Origin: JACMIU01 sp043763605
GTDB taxonomy: Bacteria > Armatimonadota > Armatimonadia > Armatimonadales > Armatimonadaceae
Length of the DNA stretch: 14,337 bases
Assembly: GCA_043763605.1 (NCBI GenBank)
Contig: JAYULM010000192.1
Coordinates: forward strand, 1 to 14,337
Reading direction: 5' to 3'
Positions 1-7,300 of this stretch are shown one piece after another. The notes under the pieces are model-generated. The model worked only from the letters and a program-made list of their open reading frames with translations, ran no database searches and was not told where the DNA came from. How positions within the stretch are numbered: the stretch's first letter is position 1; each line of letters opens with the position of its first letter. Both the position numbers and the translations under genes were made by a program.

Positions 1-149
1 CACTCAACCCGGTGAACGAGTGGAAATGACGCGGATGGCGACGCAACTTAGAAACATTGAGCATGAGACAGTTTACCCTAATTCCGCATCAAGTCTTAAC
101 GGGAACTATTCCACACTTCACTTTCCCGGATTGGTGCCTGTTTTTATCC

Positions 150-1310
150 ATGCCTAACGAAAACTATTCTGCCATGATTGCCGACCTGGAGCGGGACGCC
201 CGGGACAACCCGCAGTGGTACCGCTTTCGCGTCGTCTGCCTTGTTGGGTTGGCGTATATCTATATTGGCGTCGTTCTGGTTTCCGGTCTGGCGTTGCTGG
301 GCGGCACCGTGTACGGCATCTGGTGGCTGTTCGCCCATGCGCACGTCCATTTCCAAATGTTGCGCATCGCGATCCCGGTCGTGATCGGGTTGCTGGTTTT
401 CTGCTTCGCCATTTTGCGGGCGTTATGGGTCACTATCGAGGAGCCGGACGGTCGCGTGTTAGCGCGTGAGGAAGCGTTGCCGCTGTTTCAGGAGATCGAC
501 CGATTGCGCGGACTCTTGAAGACGCCGCAGTTCGATAAAGTGATCCTTTCGCACCACTTCAACGCCGCCGTCTGCCAAGTGCCACGTTTGGGGCTGTTCG
601 GTTGGAATAAGAACATATTGATGGTCGGCGTCCCGCTGATGCTGACGCTGTCGCCGGACCAGTTCCGCGCCGTCCTCGCGCACGAAATGGGGCATATTGC
701 GGGCGATGACAGCAAGTTCCAGCACGGTGTATACCGCCTGAACGATACGTGGCGGCTGTTGCTCGACGGGATCGCGGAGGAGAACGCGGCGGCAAATATC
801 CTGTTCGTGCCGTTCTTCGAGTGGTATATCCCGTTTTTCTACGCCTACACACTGGCGTTGCGCCGTGCGGACGAGTACGCTGCCGATAAAGCCGCCGCCC
901 GCACGGTCGGTGCGGAGAAGATCGCCGACGCGTTGATCACGCTCGAACTGTTCGGTCGCCGGATGCTCGCCGGGCAAAAGAACGAATCGCAAGGACCGGA
1001 AGCGGAACAGAAATGGCTCGCCGACGCGTTAGCCGAGAACGACGATCTGGGAAGAGACCACCCCTGCCTGCGGAATCGCTTGCGCGGTGTGGGACAGATA
1101 AACCGTTCGGTCCCGGAACCGGTCGACCAGTCCGCCGCCGAAAAGTATTTCGACTACCGCATGATCAAACTCGCCGAAAGCGTCGGCGTGATCATCCGCC
1201 CGGTGTCCGAATCACCGCAACCGCAACCCGCGCCCTCCTCTTCCGGGAGACCCGCTCCAGCGGAAAGCCCGTCGATGCCGACTTTGCAACCGATGGGGTG
1301 GAACGGGTAA
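150..1310 (+). CDS. M48-family membrane-anchored zinc metallopeptidase
   Basis: A 386-residue protein read as a peptidase of family M48 (HtpX/Ste24-like), probably active at the cytoplasmic membrane. The zinc-binding HEMGH motif is at residues 178-182, and the downstream glutamate ligand is in the ADEYAADK motif (E242), the usual M48 arrangement. Two hydrophobic stretches (about 28-61 and 73-93) should be membrane helices; a third, aromatic-rich stretch follows the HExxH motif. The C-terminal 40 residues are a Pro/Ser-rich tail with no recognised fold. The ATG at 150 is chosen because its product begins with the LERDARDNPQWYRFR type of N-terminus common in this family; an in-frame TTG (57) and ATG (63) lie upstream, but no start has a strong Shine-Dalgarno. 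It converges on the HAD gene with a 25-nt gap. The specific substrate cannot be told from sequence. Confidence 0.88.
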   Translation: MPNENYSAMIADLERDARDNPQWYRFRVVCLVGLAYIYIGVVLVSGLALLGGTVYGIWWLFAHAHVHFQMLRIAIPVVIGLLVFCFAILRALWVTIEEPDGRVLAREEALPLFQEIDRLRGLLKTPQFDKVILSHHFNAAVCQVPRLGLFGWNKNILMVGVPLMLTLSPDQFRAVLAHEMGHIAGDDSKFQHGVYRLNDTWRLLLDGIAEENAAANILFVPFFEWYIPFFYAYTLALRRADEYAADKAAARTVGAEKIADALITLELFGRRMLAGQKNESQGPEAEQKWLADALAENDDLGRDHPCLRNRLRGVGQINRSVPEPVDQSAAEKYFDYRMIKLAESVGVIIRPVSESPQPQPAPSSSGRPAPAESPSMPTLQPMGWNG

Positions 1311-1335
1311 CGGCTTCGCCCCTATCGCCTGCGGG

Positions 1336-2163
1336 TCACGACACCGAGTAGCCGGAAATCACCGTGTCCACGGCGCGGGCGAACGCGGTTTCCGGGTCGC
1401 CGTCCGCCGCGAGAACGTCCGCCGCCTGACGCGCCGCGAGGCGGGCGTGTGGCATGGCGACGCCGAGTCCCGCCCATTCCAGCATTTCCACGTCGTTGTT
1501 GCCGTCGCCGAACGCGATGCACTCCGATGCCGCGACGCCCAACCGGTCCGCGACTTGCCGGAGTCCGGTCGCCTTGTTGACGCCGGACGCCATGAACTCC
1601 AGGTATTCCGGGTCGGTGATCACGATGTGTAGCGCGTCGGTGCCGTACGCCGCCCGCATCGTCGCGCCTGAGGAAAGGGCGTCTTCCGGCGACATTACCC
1701 AGATGATTTTCAAGGCGGGCTGGTCCCGGAGCGAGAGTATATCGCCGATCACGTCGAGTTCAGACCGGGTGCGCTCCCGGTAAATCTCCGTCCATTCGTT
1801 GGTCGCGTTCACGAACAAGCCGCCGTCCCGGTGATAGAAATTTTGCGTGACGCCGAGCCGTTCGCCCTCCGCGAGGATGGTGCCAACCATCGCCTGGGGC
1901 AGTAACTGTTCGTGAATCGTCTCGCCGGTGATCTCGTTCCGCGCCATCGCGCCGTTGCAGGAAACGATCCAGCCCGACCGCAGGTCCAACTCGGCATAGA
2001 ATCGCCGCATGTTCTCGTGCCGCCGACCGGACGCAAGCACCACGTGTACGCCCGCGCGTATCAGTCGATGCACGGCGGCATAGTTCGCGCGGCTGATCTC
2101 CTTGTCGGGACCGAGCAGGGTGTCGTCGAGATCGACGGCGGCGAGGCGGAACGGAAACGGCAT
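1336..2163 (-). CDS. HAD-superfamily IIB (Cof-type) phosphatase
   Basis: A 275-residue cytoplasmic phosphatase of the HAD-IIB/Cof type (YidA-like), which hydrolyses small phosphate esters such as sugar phosphates through an aspartyl-phosphate intermediate. All four motifs are visible: motif I DLDDT (nucleophile D11, acid/base D13), motif II LASGR (S45), motif III lysine K197 in GVNKATG, and motif IV GDGNND (D220, D224) for Mg2+. The length is typical of the family and there is no sign of damage. The ATG at 2163 is preferred: it has GGGAG 11 nt upstream and a -10-like TACAAT placed so that the leader would be about 15 nt. An in-frame GTG at 2196 would add 11 residues but would place the promoter inside the gene. 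The exact substrate is not predictable. Confidence 0.93.
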   Translation of the reverse strand: MPFPFRLAAVDLDDTLLGPDKEISRANYAAVHRLIRAGVHVVLASGRRHENMRRFYAELDLRSGWIVSCNGAMARNEITGETIHEQLLPQAMVGTILAEGERLGVTQNFYHRDGGLFVNATNEWTEIYRERTRSELDVIGDILSLRDQPALKIIWVMSPEDALSSGATMRAAYGTDALHIVITDPEYLEFMASGVNKATGLRQVADRLGVAASECIAFGDGNNDVEMLEWAGLGVAMPHARLAARQAADVLAADGDPETAFARAVDTVISGYSVS

Positions 2164-2184
2164 AACGCTAAAAACTCCCGCGCC

Positions 2185-2190
2185 ATTGTA
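2185..2190 (-). promoter_or_regulatory. Candidate -10 element for the HAD phosphatase gene
   Basis: Read on the minus strand this is TACAAT, one mismatch from the sigma-70 consensus. Transcription starting about 7 nt downstream (near 2178) would give a leader beginning with GGAG and reaching the ATG at 2163. No good -35 hexamer is seen at 16-18 nt spacing, so this rests on the -10 and its placement. Confidence 0.4.
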
Positions 2191-2254
2191 CGGCACTGCG
2201 GCGGTTTAACCACGCAAGCATGGGGCGCGAGATCGGTTTGCCGTACTTGCCTTG

Positions 2255-2285
2255 TTGACACGGGTCAGGGCGTTTCAGTTATAGC
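2255..2285 (+). promoter_or_regulatory. Possible promoter reading toward the sigma-like operon
   Basis: A perfect -35 consensus TTGACA (2255-2260) is followed after 19 nt by TATAGC (2280-2285). The spacing is longer than the optimal 17 and the -10 matches at four of six positions. If used, it would transcribe the inverted repeat and the structured patch as a leader of about 400 nt before the TTG at 2700. It is a weak call that needs a mapped transcription start. Confidence 0.25.
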
Positions 2286-2305
2286 AGTCCCCCGGCATCT
2301 TACCC

Positions 2306-2492
2306 CCCGCCCGTGTTTCCTCCCTACCCCCAACCCCCTCCCTCATCGGAATGAGAGAGGGGGAGTCTAAATGCGAGACGCCTCCCGTTTTTCCATTTCG
2401 CCCGACAAGCAGTACCACCCCGGTCCTTCTATCTCCCCCTCTCTCATTCCGATGAGGGAGGGGGTTGGGGGTAGGGAGAAAACACGGGCGGG
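2306..2492. repeat. Large inverted repeat, two 60-nt arms, each a hairpin
   Basis: The left arm (2306-2365) and right arm (2433-2492) are reverse complements over 60 nt with one mismatch, separated by a 67-nt spacer. Each arm is itself a near-perfect hairpin: 13-nt stem halves with one mismatch around a 4-nt loop (2334-2363 and 2435-2464), built on CCCCCTCCCTCAT and its complement. The outer parts carry CCCTACCCCCAACCCCC. There is no ORF, transposase or target duplication that I can see. GC-rich CCCTC/GAGGG hairpins of this style occur as dispersed intergenic repeats in some bacterial genomes (general knowledge). This may be two oppositely oriented copies of such an element rather than a terminator, as no T-tract follows. 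It accounts for much of the gene-free stretch 2164-2699. Confidence 0.85.
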
Positions 2493-2496
2493 CTCG

Positions 2497-2632
2497 CAGG
2501 GCTGTTCAGTCATCCAAAAAACTCACTGGCAACATTCTCCGGTCAACTGAAGTTGACGGGAAGCAAGGGGAAAATGGCTCACAAAAACTGAATAGCCCTG
2601 TCCCCATTTTCCGTTGCAGGTATTTACCCTGC
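2497..2632 (+). other. Structured non-coding patch upstream of the operon
   Basis: Complementary segments are packed into 136 nt. The 14-nt 2497-2510 pairs with 2587-2600 with only a G-U wobble if transcribed rightward. GTCAAC/GTTGAC (2542-2547 with 2552-2557) closes a tight hairpin. 2563-2577 can pair with 2602-2617 over about 13 positions with a bulge. GCAGG/CCTGC (2616-2620 with 2628-2632) makes a small hairpin. The first and third pairings interleave, so they would form a pseudoknot or exclude each other. I do not recognise a known riboswitch or RNA family. It ends about 70 nt before the TTG start of the sigma-like gene. Confidence 0.4.
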
Positions 2633-2699
2633 GTGTGGCGAACAAGCCCTTGAAAACTTTTTTCGCGAAATTTACCGGTTTTCTGTCAGAAACGCATCT

Positions 2700-3614
2700 T
2701 TGTCTACGTTACTCCCATCGGAATCGCATAGCCGGAGTTCTCTGAACGCGCTGGCGAATGGCTGGTCGTTCGTCGCCGTTCGGGATGCCCTGCGTTCGGG
2801 GGATGGGGCGGGGATCGACCGCGCCGTCGCCCCGCTGTATCGGCAATGTATTGCGCCGCTCGAACGGTTCGCGGCGAATCTGATACGGAAAGGCGAGGCG
2901 GTCGGTCTGAGCATCGGCAAGGACAGCGACGACATCGCTGTGGAAGCGTTCGACAGGGTTTTCACGCTGGTAGTCGGTGAGAACGGCGGGCGTATCCGCG
3001 ACGAGGTGCATTTCTTGCGGACGCTCTTCCGGGCGGCGCGCTGTATCTGGGTGGACGCGCTCCGGTTGCCCGACACGCGCCGCAGCCGCCCCCGGAGCGA
3101 CAACCCGGGTATGCCGGACGAACCGGTGAGCCGGTCGCCGCTCCCGGAAGCGGCTTTATTCGGGAGTGGAAAGACGGCACTGGTCGCACTCCGGCTGTTG
3201 TTTACCGACAGCGACCGCATAGGTCAATTGTTCCGTAAATGCGGGGCGGGGACGCGTCATTTCCGGCAGTACCAAGCCCTCGCTCTGTACGAATTGGGGG
3301 AGCGAGTGCGCGACGATCTGGAAGACACGGACGGTGAAGCAGGGGCGGCGGCACGGCGGTTCTGGCGGCAACTCTCGGTTGGCGGTATCGGGATCGCGCC
3401 ACGCGATTGGTCGGTTCTGGAAGCCGCAGCCATTTCGTGTGTCGCGGAAAACCCGGACGCTGAAACCCGGCTGTACGAACCGATCCGCGTTGCTGTGCGG
3501 ACCGTTTGTGGCGTGGATCTGCAGAACCGTGACAAACGATATGTCCTACGGTATGAAATGGGGCGGATGCTGGCGGCATGCCGGACTGAAATTGAAACGA
3601 TGGGGTGGGAGTGA
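2700..3614 (+). CDS. ECF-sigma region-2-like protein, first gene of operon
   Basis: A 304-residue protein. Residues about 35-125 resemble region 2 of ECF sigma-70 factors, which binds RNA polymerase and the -10 element: a helix around LYRQCIAPLERFAANLI, the acidic DDIAVEAFDRVF (77-88), then FLRTLFRAARCIWVDALR (105-122) followed by a basic stretch. The C-terminal 170 residues show no recognisable region-4 helix-turn-helix, and the protein is longer than a normal ECF sigma (about 160-220 aa), so it may be an atypical or non-promoter-binding relative. The start is TTG; no good Shine-Dalgarno precedes it, and the frame is open back to 2592 without ATG, GTG or TTG. Its TGA overlaps the ATG of the next gene (TGATG), which implies translational coupling. 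The sigma assignment is by eye and moderate. Confidence 0.65.
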   Translation: MSTLLPSESHSRSSLNALANGWSFVAVRDALRSGDGAGIDRAVAPLYRQCIAPLERFAANLIRKGEAVGLSIGKDSDDIAVEAFDRVFTLVVGENGGRIRDEVHFLRTLFRAARCIWVDALRLPDTRRSRPRSDNPGMPDEPVSRSPLPEAALFGSGKTALVALRLLFTDSDRIGQLFRKCGAGTRHFRQYQALALYELGERVRDDLEDTDGEAGAAARRFWRQLSVGGIGIAPRDWSVLEAAAISCVAENPDAETRLYEPIRVAVRTVCGVDLQNRDKRYVLRYEMGRMLAACRTEIETMGWE

Positions 3615-4315
3615 TGACAACGAACCTGGAAACACAATCACACGGCACCGACGGCGCGGTTTCCGCGCAGGACATCCTCGCCGTGGCGTCCGGGGTCGCC
3701 GGCAACGCGACCGCGAACCGCGTCTGGGCGGAGTCGGCGACAGACCGCGCCCTGCGAAACCGGGTCGCGTGGTCGCTACCGCCGGAGGATGAGGAGGAGC
3801 AGATCGCCGACGCCCTCGCGGACGCCTCGGACGCGGTTTCCGAGCGTCTTCAAAACCGGGTGCGTTCGCTGACGGAGCGGTTCGTCCAGGTGAAACCGAT
3901 AGCCGTCGCGCGCCGCGTTCTGAGTGTGCTGGAAACGCTACTTCGCCTGCCGTGTCTCGCGCCCGCTGTCGCGGCGTCGGACCCGGCGGCGGCTGATTTG
4001 CGGCTGGCGACGCAGACCGTTTCGACAAAGGAAGGCGTACAGGTTCTGTTCCAGCAACTGCCCCCCACGTCGGGCAACGGCGGCGACGCTGATCCGATCC
4101 TTCGGGTGCTGGTGGATGCTTCCGCGCTGGAAGGCGGGGCGGACTATGGGGTGGCGACCGTGACAATCGCGGGGAGCGGCGGCGGCGGTGGCGATACCCC
4201 TTTCCCGGTTACGGTCCCGCTGAACGCGCAGGGGCGAGGGCTTATCGACGTCGGCAACCTTCCCCCGGCGACTTCCGGGCGGTATCTCGTCGCCGTGAGC
4301 CTTTCCCCGGAGTGA
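3614..4315 (+). CDS. Hypothetical operon protein with C-terminal beta-sandwich-like domain
   Basis: A 233-residue protein I do not recognise. The N-terminal half is charged and predicted helical (acidic EDEEEQIADALADASDA segment, then a basic/hydrophobic helix to about residue 115). The C-terminal 90 residues alternate as short beta strands (ILRVLVDAS, ATVTIAG, FPVTVPL, GRYLVAVSL) interrupted by a Gly-rich loop, as in Ig/FN3-type sandwiches. No signal peptide or clear membrane helix is seen. ATG 3614 is chosen over the in-frame GTG at 3605 because it overlaps the previous stop by one base and has GGGAG just upstream. Placed between a sigma-like gene and a protease/STAND gene, it could be an adaptor, anti-sigma-like partner or protease substrate; this is inference from position only. 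Confidence 0.8.
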   Translation: MTTNLETQSHGTDGAVSAQDILAVASGVAGNATANRVWAESATDRALRNRVAWSLPPEDEEEQIADALADASDAVSERLQNRVRSLTERFVQVKPIAVARRVLSVLETLLRLPCLAPAVAASDPAAADLRLATQTVSTKEGVQVLFQQLPPTSGNGGDADPILRVLVDASALEGGADYGVATVTIAGSGGGGGDTPFPVTVPLNAQGRGLIDVGNLPPATSGRYLVAVSLSPE

Positions 4316-4319
4316 AACC

Positions 4320-7300
4320 GTGACCCCGGCATCGCCCGTCGATCCCCGCGACCCCGCCGCTTCCGCCTTCGCCCGGTTCGAGACGCTCGCGGATAGTGTG
4401 CCCGACGTTGCCACTCCCGAGGAGCGGCAGACGGTGCTCGCGCTGGTGCTACGTGCTGGTTCGCACCCGACCTTGGAACCGTTCCGACGGGACCCGTTAC
4501 TGCCGCTAAACGGTCGCTTCCTAAGTCTGGACGCGCGTCTCGCCGGGGTGCGGGCGATTCTGGCGAACCTCGGGGAACCGCAGGATATGGTCGGGTCGGT
4601 CGGCGGGGCATTGTATCTGCCTGCGTCGCGGACGGCGGTGGCTTGCGCCGTCCGCGTCGCCGTACTCCGTGCCGAATCGCTGGAACGGTGGGAACCGCCT
4701 GCCTGCGTTCACCCGGTCTCGCCGGACCTGCAACTATCCGCCCGAAACGCGTTCGAGGCGGCACTGCGCCTGCTACTGTTCGTCTGTCCCGGCGAAAGCG
4801 TCCCGTTCCCCTCACGCGTCTTCTGGGGCGTGGACGGTATCGAGGATGCGACTATCGAAGCGACGGCGGGCGATTCGCTCGGTCTTCCGCTCCTGCTGGC
4901 GTTCGTGTCGGCACTGGGCGGGTTGCCCGTCCCGTCCGATGTCGGGGCAACGGGCGCGCTACTCCCCCCGGATCGGGTCGCCCCGGTCGGCTTCGTGGAC
5001 GAGAAGTGTGCCGCCTTTCGCGCCCGCCGTGGTCCCGCCGCGCGGTTCCTGACTCCCGCCGACGGCGCGAATATCCGGGAGATCGCCGCGCGCGTCGGTG
5101 CCCCCTGGCGGACCCGGTTCGCGGCGGCGGCGCAATCGGGCGACGCGTTTTCACTCCCGCCGTCCGCCGTTCCGACGTTCGTATTTGCCGAGATCGAGAA
5201 CGCCCCGGTATTTTGGGTGGATAGTGCCGCACGGATGCGCGCCGTTCTCCCGCTCTACGAAGCGATGTTCGCGGACTGTATGGCGCGGCACGGGGGAAAG
5301 CCGTTCCTCGCCCGCGCCGGGACCGGCGAAGCCACGGGGGCGGTGTTTGCGGACCCGGCACAGGCGGCGGACGCCGCAGTACACCTGTTGCGCTACGCGC
5401 GCGCCGCGCTCTGGGACGATGTTTTCGGCGAATCGCTCCCGATCCGGGTCGGCGTCCATCGGGGCGACGGGGAACCGTCCGGCGACGCGTGGCGCGGCGC
5501 GGGTCCGGCGTTGGCGTCGCGCATCGCGGGTGCGGCGTCCGCGTTTCAGATCCTCGCCAGTGATGCCGTCCACTCAGCCGTCACGCCTTTGGGTTGGGTG
5601 AATCACGGTTCGCATCGACTCCGCGACCTATCGGAAGCGGTGGTTCTGTGGCAGGTCGTCGCGCCCGGGTTGCCCGCCGTTTCCGTCCCCCCAGAGTCGC
5701 TGGACACGCGGCGGCATAACCTCCCCACGCCGACGTCGCCGCTGATCGGGCGCGAAACGGAGATCGATGAACTGCTCGCTCTCCTGGAAACCGAACATCT
5801 CGTAACGTTGACCGGGGCGGGCGGCGTCGGCAAAACGCGGCTCGCGCTCGCGGCGGCGGCGCGCGCACTTTTTGACCCGTGCACCCTCAGTCGCTTTCCC
5901 GATGGGGCGTTTTACGTGTCACTGGACGAGCGAATCGGCGGCGAGGATGCGTTGGGGGACGCGGTATGCGCGGCGGTAGGGGTAACGAAAATCGCGGCGT
6001 TATCCGCAAAACGGATGTTGTTGATACTCGATAACGCGGAAGGCATGGCGGAAGCGGTCGCGCGGTTCGCGAAACCGCTACGGGACAACGCCCCCGGCGT
6101 GGTAATCCTGGTTACGTCGCGGATTCCGATGCGGACGCGTGGCGAGAAGCGATTCTCGGTCGCGCCGCTCGTGCTTCCGAAGCGCGATTCAGACGCGCCA
6201 GAGTGGGGACGGTCGCCCGCCGTGCGCCTTTTTATGGGGCGTGCCCGCGCCGTTGCCGGGGACGGTTTTGCGCTATCCGCGCCCGCCGAACGCGAATCGC
6301 TGACCCGCCTCCTGCGCCGGTTGGACGGCTTGCCGCTCGCCATCGAACTCGCGGCGTCCCGGACCCGGTATCTGAACGTTTCCGAAATCGAAGCCCGACT
6401 CGCCGATTCGCTCCGGCTTCTGGCGACGCGGGAAGTAGCCGTCCCGGCGCGACAACGAACATTGCTGGCGACGCTGGAATGGTCATACGCCCTGCTTTCC
6501 GAACCGGCGCGACGACTGCTCCGGCGCGTATCGGTGTTCGTCGGCGGGTTCGGCGTGGACGCGGCGGAGGGGATCATGGGCGGCGACCTGGACACGCTGG
6601 ATCTGCTCTCCGTGTTGGAGGAAGAGTCGTTTCTTGTCTGCCGCCGCGCCGACAAGGGCGAACCGCCGCGCTTCTCGCTCCTGCAAACCGTAAGTGATTT
6701 CGCGGGCGCGAAACGCCGCGAGGAGGACGCGAACGGCGGTAGCGATGACGCACAGGAAGCGCACGCGCGGTATTTCGTCGCGCTCGCCGCGCGCAACGGC
6801 GGGGAGAGGATCACGCTTTCCGAGCGGGAAGCCGAATCGTTCGACGCGCTGGATCGGGACATGGCGAACCTGCGGGCGGCGTGGGCGCATCTGAAAGACA
6901 TCGGGGACGATGATCGCCGGGCGATTTTCGCGGCGGATCTGTCCGACTTTTTACGGCGGCGCGGTCACGCCCGGGAGCGTTCGGAGTGGATCGAAACCGC
7001 ACTCGCTACGGCGGAATCGGGCGAGGTGCGCCGCCGGTTGTTGTATGCCCACGCCATGACATTGCGCGATACCGGGCGCGCACCGGAAGCGGCAATCGCG
7101 GCTGACACCCTGCAATCGCACGTGGACGGTGCCGGGAACGACATCCACCGCGCCGATGCGCTCGCCCTGCGCGGGACTATCGCCACCCGCGCGAAGAACT
7201 ACGCGGAAGCAGAGCGGCTTTTCGACGATGCGGAAGTGTTCTACCGGGCGACCGATAACCGGCGCGGCATCGGCACCGTTCACAGCAATCGCGCCGTGAA

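Noticed and set aside
57..149. Longer N-terminus for the M48 peptidase (TTG 57 or ATG 63)
   Set aside because: Residues before 150 do not resemble the family, and the protein from 150 starts like typical members.
2306..2492. Inverted repeat as an insertion sequence or CRISPR array
   Set aside because: The 67-nt spacer has no transposase, and there are only two arms in opposite orientation, not spaced direct repeats.
2306..2492. Inverted repeat as an intrinsic terminator
   Set aside because: No T-tract follows either arm on either strand, and no gene ends nearby: the HAD gene is transcribed away and the operon starts downstream.
5912..6901. Open frame of 329 codons on the - strand
   Set aside because: It lies antisense to the STAND ATPase region, where Walker A, Walker B and GLPL show the real frame; its Ser/Arg-rich product is typical of a GC-rich shadow.
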